From Qipengyuania pacifica (GTDB lineage: Bacteria; Pseudomonadota; Alphaproteobacteria; Sphingomonadales; Sphingomonadaceae), in the NCBI RefSeq assembly GCF_019857205.1, contig NZ_JAHWXO010000013.1, positions 1 to 48,703 on the forward strand: a DNA stretch of 48,703 nucleotides, given 5' to 3'. The notes beneath the pieces were generated by a model. It was not told the DNA's origin, did no database searches, and was given only the letters and a program-made list of their open reading frames with translations. Of the stretch, positions 1 through 7,782 are shown piece by piece. A program made the translations under genes and the position numbers. Each line of letters begins with the position of its first letter. Within the stretch, counting starts at the first letter, position 1.

Positions 1-2
1 AT

Positions 3-1553
3 TTGGATGATTGCCCTACGCCAAGCACCCTAAGGGCCTTACCGGAAGTAGGGCGCACCAGCTTTGTCAGCCGCTTCCTGCCGCGCCTGTCGTTTTCGAC
101 CGCGCTGTTACTGGCACTGCTCGCTATAGCGGCGGGCGTGGCGGTCCGCCTGCTGGCAGCCGACGAACTCGGTCAACGCGCGACGTTCATTTTCTTCGTT
201 CCCGGCGTGGTCGTCGCGAGCGCACTTTCCGGGATTCGAGCCGGAAGTCTTGCGGCTGTGGTCGGCGCTGCCGCGGGTCTATGGTGCGACGCGCCGAGCG
301 GACCGATCGAGGGCGGAAGCCTGATTGCCGCCGCAGCCTTCGTGCTTATCGGCTTGGCCGTGGCCATCGGCGGCGAATGGTTTCAACGCGCGCGGATCGA
401 AACTGAAACCGCCGCCGTCGCTCTCGCGCGGCGTGAAGCCCATCTGCAATCGATCCTCGACACCGTGCCAGATGCGATGATCGTCATCGACAAATCCGGA
501 TTGATCCGCGATTTCAGTCCTGCGGCCGAACGGATGTTCGGATGGCATGCGGCAGAGGTGGCCGGAGAGAACGTCAAGGTGTTGATGCCCAATCCCTACC
601 GCAGCGCGCATGACGGCTATCTCGAGCGCTACTATCGCACCGGCGAGAGGAGGATCATTGGCAAGGGTCGCGTGGTCGTCGGCGAGCGCAAGGACGGTTC
701 GACCTTCCCGCTCGAACTCGCGGTGGGCGAGATGCAGGCCGAAGGGCAGCGCTTCTTCACCGGGTTCATCCGGGACCTGACCGAGCGCCAGCAGGCCGAG
801 GCAAGATTGCAGGAATTACAAAGCGAGCTGGTGCACGTCTCGCGGCTTACCGCTTTGGGTGAAATGGCGTCTGCGCTCGCGCACGAGATCAACCAGCCGC
901 TCTCGGCGATCGCTAATTACCTCAAGGGTAGCCGGTTGCTGCTCATGCGAGAGGAGGTCCAGCACGAGCGCGTAGCGGAAGCCGTTGAGCGGGCCGCCGC
1001 GGAAGCGCTCAGGGCGGGCGACATCATCCGCCGGCTGCGGGATTTCGTAGCCCGCGGAGAAACCGAACGCACGATCGAGAGCCTGCCGAAGCTCGTCGAG
1101 GAGGCCAGCGCTCTCGCGCTCGTGGGTGCCAAGGAGCATGGCATCCGGGTGCAGTATGAGTTCAGCCCTGCAATCGATCTGGTGCTGGTCGACAAGGTTC
1201 AGATCCAGCAGGTCGTGCTCAACCTCGTGCGAAATGCTGTCGATGCGATGGCGGAATCAGAGTTTTCGAAACGTAATCTGACGATTGTGATCGAACAAGC
1301 CGACGACGAGGACATGGCACAGGTATCGGTGACCGACACCGGTCCCGGCATCGATCCCGAAGTCGCCGACCGGCTTTTTCAGCCCTTCATCTCCACCAAG
1401 CGCAGGGGTATGGGCGTCGGACTGTCGATTTCGCGCACGATCGTCGAGGCGCATGGCGGGCGTATTTGGGTCCGGCCAGCTCCCGGCAGCGGGGCGGAGT
1501 TCGGCTTTACGGTCCAGCGTGTCGCAAGCGAGGAACTATACGATGGCGAGTAG
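3..1553 (+). CDS. fixL: FixL-like haem-PAS oxygen-sensing histidine kinase (5' end at window edge)
   Basis: Sensor kinase of an oxygen-responsive two-component pair. The N-terminus has about four hydrophobic segments (residues ~28-125, DUF4118-like), then a PAS domain (~145-260), a HisKA domain with the motif [10 protein letters not shown] (phospho-acceptor His294) and a HATPase domain with N box [10 protein letters not shown] and G boxes ([14 protein letters not shown]). The PAS domain keeps the proximal haem His (H203, in HDGY) and, exactly 20 residues on, the distal Arg (R223, in IIGKGR), as in rhizobial FixL. I therefore infer O2 sensing through haem b. The first possible start in the window is a TTG at 3, so the true start may lie upstream. 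The stop overlaps the FixJ start by 11 bp, so the two are probably one transcript. This is chromosomal DNA outside the mobile element. Confidence 0.9.
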   Translation: MDDCPTPSTLRALPEVGRTSFVSRFLPRLSFSTALLLALLAIAAGVAVRLLAADELGQRATFIFFVPGVVVASALSGIRAGSLAAVVGAAAGLWCDAPSGPIEGGSLIAAAAFVLIGLAVAIGGEWFQRARIETETAAVALARREAHLQSILDTVPDAMIVIDKSGLIRDFSPAAERMFGWHAAEVAGENVKVLMPNPYRSAHDGYLERYYRTGERRIIGKGRVVVGERKDGSTFPLELAVGEMQAEGQRFFTGFIRDLTERQQAEARLQELQSELVHVSRLTALGEMASALAHEINQPLSAIANYLKGSRLLLMREEVQHERVAEAVERAAAEALRAGDIIRRLRDFVARGETERTIESLPKLVEEASALALVGAKEHGIRVQYEFSPAIDLVLVDKVQIQQVVLNLVRNAVDAMAESEFSKRNLTIVIEQADDEDMAQVSVTDTGPGIDPEVADRLFQPFISTKRRGMGVGLSISRTIVEAHGGRIWVRPAPGSGAEFGFTVQRVASEELYDGE

Positions 1554-2166
1554 AGGTGCGAGTGATCCGATCGTCTACGTAATCGACGACGACGAGAGCG
1601 CACGGCACTCGCTGGAGTTTCTTCTCGACGTCGCCGAAATCCGAGTTCGCTCGTTCGCCTCGGCCGATGCTTTCCTGAAATCCGCACCTCCGCTTTCCGG
1701 CGCCTGCGTGGTGACCGACGTGCGCATGCCCGGCACGAACGGTGTCGAACTGGCCGGTAAGCTGAAGGAGCGCGATGATACTGTGCCGGTGATCGTCATT
1801 ACCGGTCACGCCGACGTGCCGTTGGCGATCCAGGCGATGAAGGCAGGCGCTGCGGACTTTATCGAGAAGCCGTTCGACGACGAGGCCATACTAGCGGCAA
1901 TCCGCAAGGCGCTGAACGAGAGCACCGACGATGAGCAGAAACAAAACGAACGCCGCGAAGTGCTCGACCGTCTCGCTCTGCTCTCCGCGCGGGAGCGCCA
2001 GGTGGTCGATGGCCTTGTGGACGGGAAAGCCAACAAGGTGATCGCCTTCGATCTCGACATCAGCCCCCGAACTGTTGAAGTCTACCGCGCGAATGCGATG
2101 ATGAAGATGCAGGCGAAGACCCTCTCCGATCTCGTGCGCATGGTGACGATTGCCCGGCTGGGCTAG
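1543..2166 (+). CDS. fixJ: FixJ-like response regulator
   Basis: A 207-residue response regulator. The N-terminal receiver domain (~residues 8-122) has the acidic pocket IDDDES, the phospho-acceptor Asp in VVTDVRMPG, the Thr of VITGHAD and the Lys of EKPFDD. A C-terminal LuxR-type helix-turn-helix follows ([25 protein letters not shown] region, residues ~140-200). The reading frame is open further upstream, but ATG 1543 is preferred. It has AGGA a few bases upstream and gives the family's usual N-terminus just before the receiver domain. It is translationally coupled to the FixL-like kinase and presumably activates micro-oxic or respiratory genes when phosphorylated. No target gene lies in this window. 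Confidence 0.9.
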   Translation: MASRGASDPIVYVIDDDESARHSLEFLLDVAEIRVRSFASADAFLKSAPPLSGACVVTDVRMPGTNGVELAGKLKERDDTVPVIVITGHADVPLAIQAMKAGAADFIEKPFDDEAILAAIRKALNESTDDEQKQNERREVLDRLALLSARERQVVDGLVDGKANKVIAFDLDISPRTVEVYRANAMMKMQAKTLSDLVRMVTIARLG

Positions 2167-2400
2167 CTGGTTCGTCTGCTTTCACCGGGTTTCAGATGAA
2201 AGCGGACGGTCCGTAACCGGCCCCAATTCCGCCGCTTCAAATGACAAGCGAAGTGGGCAATTAGATTGGATACTTTCACCGACCGCACTCCAAGCTGGGC
2301 ATACGCCAAGCCAACCCTTGCACCTTGGAATCGGGTGGTTCAGAATGCCGCAATGCAAACGCCAGAGTGCGCCACGAAACTCCGAATTGTGCTTCCCCCG

Positions 2401-2435
2401 TGCTTCCCCGGAGTAACCGACAGACCGGGGAAGCA
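2401..2435. repeat. Perfect 11-bp inverted repeat in the gap before the element
   Basis: TGCTTCCCCGG and its exact complement are separated by 13 bp. A 12-bp palindrome, CCGCTTAAGCGG, lies at 2455-2466. Both sit in the otherwise gene-free stretch 2167-2486 after fixJ. There is no T-run, so this is not a classical intrinsic terminator. It may be a transcript-end hairpin or a site used by the integration apparatus. I see no credible gene in 2167-2486. Confidence 0.5.
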
Positions 2436-2486
2436 GGATCCGCCAACTTGCGATCCGCTTAAGCGGTTCAATTTTCGAAAGAAAAA

Positions 2487-2568
2487 TGGAGCGGGCGAGG
2501 CGATTCGAACGCCCGACCCCAACCTTGGCAAAGTTGCATAGGCACTATTCCAAGATACGCCACCCCGC
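2487..2568 (-). tRNA. tRNA-Gly(GCC)-like sequence, probably an att copy or degenerate tRNA
   Basis: On the minus strand there is a convincing anticodon arm (CAACT-TTGCCAA-GGTTG, anticodon GCC), a T arm (GGGCG-TTCGAAT-CGCCT) and a 3' acceptor strand CGCCCGC-T-CCA. The 5' part does not fit. The 5' strand GCGGGGT mismatches the acceptor at two positions, and 25 nt separate it from the anticodon stem where 18-20 are usual, with no 4-bp D stem. I read it as the 3' half of a tRNA-Gly carried as an attachment site. A functional but unusual tRNA is the alternative. Confidence 0.55.
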
Positions 2569-2661
2569 GCTATTCTACGATTAACGGTATGATTTTACGT
2601 TTCTTTTCTTATCTTTCTACGCTATACAGGGCCGAGAGGAAGCCCGCTTTTCCACTTTGGC

Positions 2662-2681
2662 GTTGTAGCCCGGTTGTAGCC
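2662..2681 (+). repeat. Left copy of 20-bp tandem repeat, putative integrase arm site
   Basis: GTTGTAGCCCGGTTGTAGCC consists of two head-to-tail copies of GTTGTAGCC, 11 bp apart. An identical 20-mer in the same orientation lies at 48591-48610 near the other end. Its position between the attachment site and the integrase start suggests arm-type binding sites for the integrase. That role is inferred from other tyrosine-recombinase elements. Confidence 0.6.
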
Positions 2682-2718
2682 TGATAAATGGCAAAGGCCC
2701 GCAGAAAGACACAGAAAA

Positions 2719-4284
2719 ATGGCAAAGCAGTCTGAAATAAAGCTCACAAAAACGGTGGTGGACGCCGCTGAGCCAGGCGCAAAGCGTTATGTGCTGTGGG
2801 ATAGCGATACCAAGGGCTTTGGTATTCGCATCGGAGTGAGCGGGGTCAAAACCTTTGTGGTCAAGTATCTCGCCGAAGGCGGCGGCCGGAGTGCGCCGCA
2901 ACGCTTCTTCACGATTGGGCAATTCGGCCCGCTTACCGTCGAGCTGGCGCGTAAGCGCGCGAAGGAGATCGTGGCTTCCGCGCTGATGGGCAAAGACCCC
3001 GTTTCGGAGCGTAATGCCAAGCGTAAGGAAATGCGGATTAGTGCGCTGATCGACCTGTATGAAGCCGAGGGTTGCTTCATCCAGCGCGGCAAGCGCCAGG
3101 GTCAGCCGATGAAGTCGTTGACCAAGAAATACACCATCGCCCGGCTGCGCCATCATGTCGTGCCGCTGCTCGGCCGGAAGCGCGTGACGGAGATCGGCGC
3201 GGCCGACATCGAGCGGTTCTTCCGCGATGTCGAAGCTGGCAAGACGGCGAAGAATGAGAAGACGGGGCCGCGCACGCGGATCATCGTCAAGGGTGGCGCT
3301 GGTGCGGCGCGCAAGGTGTTCCGCGATCTGTCGGCCGTATTCAGCTTCGCCAAGCGGCACGAGATCGTCGCAGCCAACCCCTGCGAGAAGGCCGTGGTGA
3401 ACAAGTCCGACAACAAGCGCACACGCTTCCTTACGCTTGAGGAAGTCGCACGCTTGGGCGCGGCCTGTGACGCATTGGAAGCGGAGGGCGTCAACAGCAA
3501 GGCGCTCAACATCACCCGGTTGTGGGTGCTGACCGGCTGCCGCCGCAATGAAATAGCGGAGCTGAAATGGGATGAGGTCGATCTGGATAATGGTCTGCTC
3601 GTCCTCGACGACAGCAAGACCGGCAAGTCGATCCGTCCGCTCTGCCTCGCCGCGGCGACCTTGCTCAAAAGCGTCGAGAAAGTGGACGACACAGACTATG
3701 TGTTTCCCGCCGATGAGGGCAACAGCTATTTCCAAGGCACCAAGAACATCTGGCCGAAGATCGTGAAGAAGGCCGAACTGCCCGGCGTCACCCCGCATAC
3801 GCTGCGTCATACGGTGGGTGCCACAGCCACCTCGCACGGCGAGGCGCTGGCGCTGACCGGCGCAATCCTCGGCCATGCAAATCTACGTTCCACGATGATC
3901 TATGCCCATGTTCAGCATGATCCATCGGTGAAGGCCGCCAATCGCGTAGGCCGTCGTATCGCCTCGGCACTGGCCGGTGAAACCAAGCCTGCGCCCCGCA
4001 AGCGTCGCAAGGCAGCCGAGCCCATACCAATCAAGGAAGCGGCCCCAGCCAGCAATGGCTTACTCCCTGATGCCGAATGGGAAGCGTTGGTCGAGCTTGC
4101 CGCGTTGTCCGCTGAGGACAAGGGATTTCTGGCTTCGGCCAACGATCCGGCCCTCGCTATGCTTGCCAGGCGGGGCTTCGCCATCGCTGATATTGGCCCC
4201 AGCGATTTGCTGGCATGGTGGACGATCAGCTCTGTTGGCCGGGCGCTGGTCGATGCGTTAGCTTCGCATCGCGCCGCCGCATAG
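2719..4284 (+). CDS. int: Tyrosine integrase with DUF4102 arm-binding domain
   Basis: Site-specific recombinase of 521 residues that presumably integrates and excises the element at tRNA-Gly. An N-terminal DUF4102 arm-DNA-binding domain (residues ~5-95, with KGFGIRI) and a core-binding domain (~105-210) precede the catalytic domain. The catalytic residues are present: R275 (TGCRRNE), H360-x-x-R363 (TPHTLRHT), H386 (GHANL) and nucleophile Y395 (MIYAH). A basic C-terminal tail of about 100 residues (APRKRRKAAE region) goes beyond the usual family end and has no domain I recognise. The gene points into the element, 150 bp from the left tRNA-like site. ATG 2719 is preferred because it begins the conserved N-terminus, although no strong ribosome site is visible. 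Confidence 0.95.
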   Translation: MAKQSEIKLTKTVVDAAEPGAKRYVLWDSDTKGFGIRIGVSGVKTFVVKYLAEGGGRSAPQRFFTIGQFGPLTVELARKRAKEIVASALMGKDPVSERNAKRKEMRISALIDLYEAEGCFIQRGKRQGQPMKSLTKKYTIARLRHHVVPLLGRKRVTEIGAADIERFFRDVEAGKTAKNEKTGPRTRIIVKGGAGAARKVFRDLSAVFSFAKRHEIVAANPCEKAVVNKSDNKRTRFLTLEEVARLGAACDALEAEGVNSKALNITRLWVLTGCRRNEIAELKWDEVDLDNGLLVLDDSKTGKSIRPLCLAAATLLKSVEKVDDTDYVFPADEGNSYFQGTKNIWPKIVKKAELPGVTPHTLRHTVGATATSHGEALALTGAILGHANLRSTMIYAHVQHDPSVKAANRVGRRIASALAGETKPAPRKRRKAAEPIPIKEAAPASNGLLPDAEWEALVELAALSAEDKGFLASANDPALAMLARRGFAIADIGPSDLLAWWTISSVGRALVDALASHRAAA

Positions 4285-4301
4285 AGCCTGCTTCGTCCGG
4301 C

Positions 4302-4707
4302 TATTGGGGCGTCATCCTCGTGGGCTGGCTGGCGCTGGGCATCGCCTATTCGAACAGCGCCGGGCGGACGGCTGCTGCGTCGATCATCGGCGGAGGAAGA
4401 TCGCCCCGCCTTGTTCGCCGCGCAATTCGCGCTCAGTCATGTGTGCTGGCTCATCGCCTATCCACTCGCCGGACAGGCCGGCGCAATTGAAGGCATGGGG
4501 ACAGCTTTCGGGGCAGCCGCCGCGCTGGCGCTGATCGGCACAGTGATCGCCTTCTGGATTTGGCCGGCGGCAGATGTTGAGGTGCTGGCGCACACGCATG
4601 ACGATCTGCCACGCGATCATCCCCATCTTCTCGAAGGGCATCCGGGCGGTCGCGCACGCCACGCTTTCGTGATCGACGAACTGCATCCACGCTGGCCCAT
4701 TGCATAA
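4302..4707 (+). pseudogene. 3' remnant of an MFS transporter (NreB-like), frameshifted
   Basis: Starting near 4302, one frame reads YWGVILVGWLALGIAYS, a typical MFS membrane helix. The match then jumps to another frame near 4350, which continues PGGRLLRRSSAEEDRPALFAAQFALSHVCW and two further hydrophobic helices to a stop at 4705-4707. The tail (THDDLPRDHPHL) resembles the end of MFS exporters found beside czc/nre metal clusters. The N-terminal two thirds are missing, cut off right after the integrase gene. The fragment is probably dead and marks a deletion or insertion scar between integrase and cargo. Confidence 0.65.
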
Positions 4708-4711
4708 TATA

Positions 4712-4744
4712 TTGACATCTATCATATGAACACATATTCATATG
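4712..4744 (+). promoter_or_regulatory. Promoter with ArsR/SmtB-type operator for the CDF exporter
   Basis: TTGACA at 4712-4717 and TATTCA at 4735-4740 are 17 bp apart. They overlap an inverted repeat, CATATGAA-N6-TTCATATG (4723-4744), covering the -10 box. The same 22 bp recur exactly at 10910-10931 before the RND operon, and a weaker copy lies before the arsR gene. I infer repression by the SmtB-like protein at 6427 and release by metal. Confidence 0.75.
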
Positions 4745-4773
4745 TTCATTCAGTATAGTATGAAAGCTCTATA

Positions 4774-5799
4774 ATGGCCCATTCGCACGCCGATCATGGT
4801 CACGGCCACGATCACGACCACGATCATTCGCACACGCCGACCATCACCAGCGATAATGAGCGCAAGGTGCTGCTGTCGTTCGGCCTGATCTTCACCTTCA
4901 TGGTGGTCGAGGTCGTGGGCGGCCTGATCTCGGGCTCACTCGCTCTGCTGGCAGATGCCGGGCATATGATGACCGACGCAGCGGCGCTGGCACTCGCCTA
5001 TGCGGCCTTCCGCTTCGGTCAGCGCGCGGCCGATTCCAAGCGCACCTTCGGCTATCTGCGCTTCGAGGTGGTCGCCGGTTTCGTCAACGCCGTCACCCTG
5101 TTCGCGATCGTGGGCTGGATCGTCTATGAAGCCTGGGAACGCTTTCAGGAGCCGCAGCCGATCCTTGCCGGGCCGATGTTCGGCGTCGCGGTCGCGGGGC
5201 TGCTGGTCAATATCCTCGTCTTCTGGATTCTGACGCGCGGCGACAGCGAGCATGTCAACATCAAGGGCGCGGCGCTGCACGTCATGGGCGACTTGCTCGG
5301 TTCGGTCGGGGCCGTGGGCGCGGCGATCGTGATCTATCTGACGGGCTGGACGCCGATCGACCCCATCCTCTCGGTCGTCGTCTCCCTACTGGTCCTGCGT
5401 AGCGCGTGGAAGTTGGCGGCCAAGTCGCTTCACATCCTGCTCGAAGGTGCGCCCGACGGCGCGGCGCCGGAGAAGATCGAGCGTCATCTTCTGGAGCATG
5501 TGCCGGGCGTCGCTGCGGTCGGTCATATCCATGTGTGGTCGATCACGTCAGGCCGCACGCTGGCAACGATGCACGTCCGCCCCACAAGCGACGCCGAGGC
5601 CCGCGTCGTTGTGCGCGCCGTCGAGCGCGAGCTGGAGAACCATTTCGAGATCGAACACGCGACCGTGGCGGTCGACTGGAACGAGGAAGGCGAAACGTGC
5701 AGCCTGGCTCCCGGCAACAAGCGGGACAATGGGCATGACCATGACCACGATCATTTCGGCCACAGTCACGGCGCGTCAGGAAAGGCTTGCTCCCACTGA
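4774..5799 (+). CDS. czcD: CDF-family zinc/cobalt/cadmium exporter, His-rich at both ends
   Basis: Inner-membrane antiporter of 341 residues that expels divalent metal cations in exchange for protons. The N-terminus is a His/Asp run (residues ~3-20). Six membrane segments follow. TM2 carries the HxxxD site (H64, D68, in DAGHMMTD) and TM5 a second one (ALHVMGDLLGS). These are typical of Zn-preferring CDF proteins. The cytoplasmic C-terminal domain is followed by a second His-rich tail ending KACSH, which is unusual in this family and suggests extra metal buffering. It lies right behind an ArsR-type operator and is convergent with the DUF305 gene, only 7 bp away. The metal range (Zn, Cd or Co) cannot be read from the sequence. 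Confidence 0.9.
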   Translation: MAHSHADHGHGHDHDHDHSHTPTITSDNERKVLLSFGLIFTFMVVEVVGGLISGSLALLADAGHMMTDAAALALAYAAFRFGQRAADSKRTFGYLRFEVVAGFVNAVTLFAIVGWIVYEAWERFQEPQPILAGPMFGVAVAGLLVNILVFWILTRGDSEHVNIKGAALHVMGDLLGSVGAVGAAIVIYLTGWTPIDPILSVVVSLLVLRSAWKLAAKSLHILLEGAPDGAAPEKIERHLLEHVPGVAAVGHIHVWSITSGRTLATMHVRPTSDAEARVVVRAVERELENHFEIEHATVAVDWNEEGETCSLAPGNKRDNGHDHDHDHFGHSHGASGKACSH

Positions 5800-5806
5800 C
5801 AGGCCG

Positions 5807-6304
5807 TCAGCGCAACCGATCCGCGATGCTCTGCATCTGCTGGATTTCTTCGCGCTGCGCCTTGCGGATCGCGTTGCACAGATTGGTCAGTTCGGGATCG
5901 CTGAGCCTTGCCTCCCGGCACATAAGGATGGCTCCCGAATGATGCGGGATCATCGAGGCGATGAACTGACGGTCATCAATCGCCGCCTGCGCGCGGGTCG
6001 CCCAAAAAGACCCGGCGGTCAGCACGGCGAACAGGACGTAGAGCGCGATATTCATTTTCCTGTCGGGAAACATGCCGGGCATGGTGGCGAGCATGAAGAT
6101 GCCCATCGGCGCCCACATCGTCACCGCCATGTAGAGCATGTTCAGATTGTTCCTGAAGTCATGCCAGCCGTCGATCATGGTGAACATGACCGCATACATG
6201 ACCGCAAGGCCAAGGATCATGTTGATCCAGAACATCAAATAGGGGCGGCCGTGGGCAGTCTCTTTGTCATGCCCGCCGCCATAGGATTGGTCAGCCTGTG
6301 ACAT
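5807..6304 (-). CDS. Membrane-anchored DUF305 protein
   Basis: A 165-residue protein. The N-terminal half has three hydrophobic segments (LMFWINMILGLAVMY, LYMAVTMWAPMGIFML and MNIALYVLFAVLTAG regions). The C-terminal half is a DUF305 domain with the signature SMIPHHSGAILMC and a following helical stretch rich in Gln and Glu. DUF305 proteins are ferritin-like helical proteins, often encoded beside copper and other metal-resistance genes. A metal-binding role at the membrane is likely but unproven. It starts at ATG 6304, divergent from arsR, so the 120-bp gap between them probably holds both promoters. Confidence 0.85.
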   Translation of the reverse strand: MSQADQSYGGGHDKETAHGRPYLMFWINMILGLAVMYAVMFTMIDGWHDFRNNLNMLYMAVTMWAPMGIFMLATMPGMFPDRKMNIALYVLFAVLTAGSFWATRAQAAIDDRQFIASMIPHHSGAILMCREARLSDPELTNLCNAIRKAQREEIQQMQSIADRLR

Positions 6305-6397
6305 CGCCTATGCAATCCTCTGTGCGGCCGTTCGGTTCCCTTCGGGAAGGCGCTTAATGGGGCGGCCCTCGACGCCGAGTGGCGATAGAAAAGACCA

Positions 6398-6419
6398 TAT
6401 ATCTACACATCGTCATATC
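6398..6419. promoter_or_regulatory. Degenerate ArsR-type operator before arsR
   Basis: This 22-bp stretch matches the perfect operators at 4723 and 10910 at 16 of 22 positions, keeping the central ACACAT and the distal TCATAT. It lies 8 bp upstream of the chosen arsR start. I infer weak autoregulation and possibly effects on the divergent DUF305 gene. Confidence 0.45.
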
Positions 6420-6426
6420 TTCATGT

Positions 6427-6789
6427 ATGAGTGTTCCAATGTCCGACCCCACTACCTCTGACGATCATGGTAATCCCGAGCATTCGTTGGGATTATCGAG
6501 CCACGGTGTTACGATCCTGGCCGAAACGTTCCGCTTGCTGGGTGACCCCTCCCGCCTGCGTATCTTGCTCTATTGCCTGAAAAGTCCGCGATCGGTGGGG
6601 GACATCGCCAAAAGCCTCGATCTGTCTCAAACGCTGGTGAGCCATCATCTGCGCCTCCTGCGCGGCGCGCGCCTGGTCCGTAGCGAGCGGCAAGCCAAGC
6701 AGATATTCTATGAAGTGGCCGATGCCCATGTGAGCACCATGCTCATCGACATGGCGAGCCATATTGGAGAGGACCACGGCGACGATTGA
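6427..6789 (+). CDS. ArsR/SmtB-family metal-responsive repressor
   Basis: A 120-residue winged helix-turn-helix repressor. The recognition helix lies in SLDLSQTLVSHHLRLL (residues ~65-80), followed by the wing LVRSERQAKQIFYEV. The helix-alpha3 cysteine box (CxC) of ArsR and CadC is absent. Instead the C-terminal helix carries D99, H101, H112 and E115, the same spacing and residues as the alpha5 zinc site of SmtB. This points to Zn(II) or Co(II) sensing. The frame is open from 6379. ATG 6427 is chosen because earlier codons run through the operator-like region; ATG 6439 is also possible. It is the likely regulator of the three operator copies found at the CDF, arsR and RND genes. Confidence 0.88.
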   Translation: MSVPMSDPTTSDDHGNPEHSLGLSSHGVTILAETFRLLGDPSRLRILLYCLKSPRSVGDIAKSLDLSQTLVSHHLRLLRGARLVRSERQAKQIFYEVADAHVSTMLIDMASHIGEDHGDD

Positions 6790-6838
6790 TCGCCGCTGGC
6801 CGCGCCGCATTCGGCTCGACCGTTTCCTCTGTCAGAAC

Positions 6839-6876
6839 AAAAAAGCCCCGATGTCGTGCATGACATCAGGGGGCTG
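6839..6876 (-). terminator. Intrinsic terminator after the copZ-DUF305 operon
   Basis: Read on the minus strand, AGCCCC...GATGTC and GACATC-GGGGCT form a near-perfect stem of about 12 bp with a short loop, followed by six T. It lies 50 bp downstream of the DUF305 stop codon at 6929. Confidence 0.8.
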
Positions 6877-6928
6877 TTCTTGGTGGCGCTGGCGCGCGAG
6901 GATCGATCGGCCAGCTATATCGGGACAA

Positions 6929-7333
6929 TCACTTGCCCCGATCGGCCAGCCATTTCTGCATCATCGCGATCTCGCCTTCCTGGGCGGTGATGACGTCCTG
7001 GGCCAGCTTGCGAACCTCCGGGTCTTTCCCATGCTGGAGAACGACACTCGCCATATCAATCGCGCCCTGGTGGTGCGGGATCATGCCGCGCATGAAATCG
7101 ACGTCGGCGTCGCCGGTAAACTCGATTCCCATGTCGGCGTGCATCTTGTCATTGGCAATCTGGTAATCGCGAATGACCGGATTGGCCGAGCGTTCCGGGC
7201 TGGCGTGTCCGCCATGTCCGCTTTGTGTCGTCGCAACGCTGGTCGTTTGCGGGCCGATGCCGGATTGCGTGTATGCGAGAACGCCGACGGCCAACAGCGC
7301 GCCCGCGATGAAGATAGGCGTCAGCTTGTTCAT
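6929..7333 (-). CDS. Exported DUF305 protein, copper-cluster type
   Basis: A 134-residue protein with a signal peptide (hydrophobic [15 protein letters not shown], residues ~7-21), a His/Gly-rich linker (GHGGHASPE) and a DUF305 domain. The domain has [16 protein letters not shown] and the following [11 protein letters not shown] helix. The His and Met residues in these motifs are the presumed metal ligands, as in CopM-like periplasmic copper-binding proteins. It is encoded 9 bp after the CopZ-like gene on one transcript driven by a CueR-type promoter. A periplasmic copper-binding or transfer role is therefore likely. Unlike the DUF305 protein at 5807, it has no additional membrane helices. 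Confidence 0.88.
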   Translation of the reverse strand: MNKLTPIFIAGALLAVGVLAYTQSGIGPQTTSVATTQSGHGGHASPERSANPVIRDYQIANDKMHADMGIEFTGDADVDFMRGMIPHHQGAIDMASVVLQHGKDPEVRKLAQDVITAQEGEIAMMQKWLADRGK

Positions 7334-7342
7334 GCCTGTCTC

Positions 7343-7546
7343 CTATACCTGTTCAATAACGCGCGCGGGATAACCGTCTTCAGCGAGCGCCGCTTCGATG
7401 TCCTGCGCGCTGGCGACGCTATCGACCGTGACTTTCTTGTCCGCGATATTCACGTCGACCTTTGCATTGGGGTCGATCGCGGCGATCGCTTGCGTGATGT
7501 GCTTGACGCACGAACCGCAGCTCATGTTTTCGACGTGGAATTGCAT
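7343..7546 (-). CDS. copZ: CopZ-like copper chaperone (single HMA domain)
   Basis: A 67-residue cytoplasmic metallochaperone made of one HMA ferredoxin-like fold. The Cu(I)-binding motif MSCGSC lies at residues ~8-13 and the conserved GYPA loop near the C-terminus. It presumably hands Cu(I) to CopA and CueR, encoded immediately to the right. It is the first gene of the minus-strand operon with the exported DUF305 protein, and starts at ATG 7546, 33 bp downstream of the -10 box of a CueR-type promoter. Confidence 0.9.
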   Translation of the reverse strand: MQFHVENMSCGSCVKHITQAIAAIDPNAKVDVNIADKKVTVDSVASAQDIEAALAEDGYPARVIEQV

Positions 7547-7578
7547 TGAAAATCTCCATTTTTCCTAACGACGAATCA

Positions 7579-7610
7579 CAAGCTAACCTTTCCCATCGTT
7601 GGAAGGTCAA
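7579..7610 (-). promoter_or_regulatory. CueR-type promoter for copZ-DUF305
   Basis: On the minus strand TTGACC is followed by a 19-bp spacer and TAGCTT. The spacer carries the interrupted inverted repeat ACCTTCC...GGAAAGGT (7586-7607). The 19-bp spacer is the hallmark of promoters untwisted by MerR-family activators. CueR is encoded at 10287. Confidence 0.8.
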
Positions 7611-7714
7611 GGCCGTTTTCGCGATTGCTGTCGGAAAGGGAAAATGCGGCTCCCGCATTCACCCATGCGTTTTCAGATGCAGGCTGGCCATATTTGGCCG
7701 GCATATATTTTGCC

Positions 7715-7745
7715 TTGACCTTCCCACGATTGGAACCTGCATCTT
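7715..7745 (+). promoter_or_regulatory. CueR-type promoter for copA-cueR
   Basis: TTGACC (7715-7720), a 19-bp spacer and CATCTT (7740-7745), with ACCTTCC and TGGAACC half-sites in the spacer. It resembles the divergent copZ promoter. Its position rules out copA starts upstream of about 7750 and supports ATG 7783. Confidence 0.78.
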
Positions 7746-7782
7746 GATGCAAATTCAATCGAAAAGTGTGGAGTATCGAGCA

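Noticed and set aside
2266..2541. Open frame reading through the tRNA-like sequence with GAGEAIRTPDPNLGKVA at its end
   Set aside because: This peptide is the well-known false translation of tRNA sequence; there is no ribosome site or family match.
2596..2622. Third full copy of the traG/trbB 32-bp motif before the integrase
   Set aside because: Only TCTACGCTA matches; the distal half-site and spacing differ, so it is mentioned only as a weak lead.
7546..7782. Longer CopA starting at ATG 7546
   Set aside because: It would start upstream of the CueR-type promoter at 7715, overlap the divergent copZ promoter, and add a tail unlike CopA N-termini.
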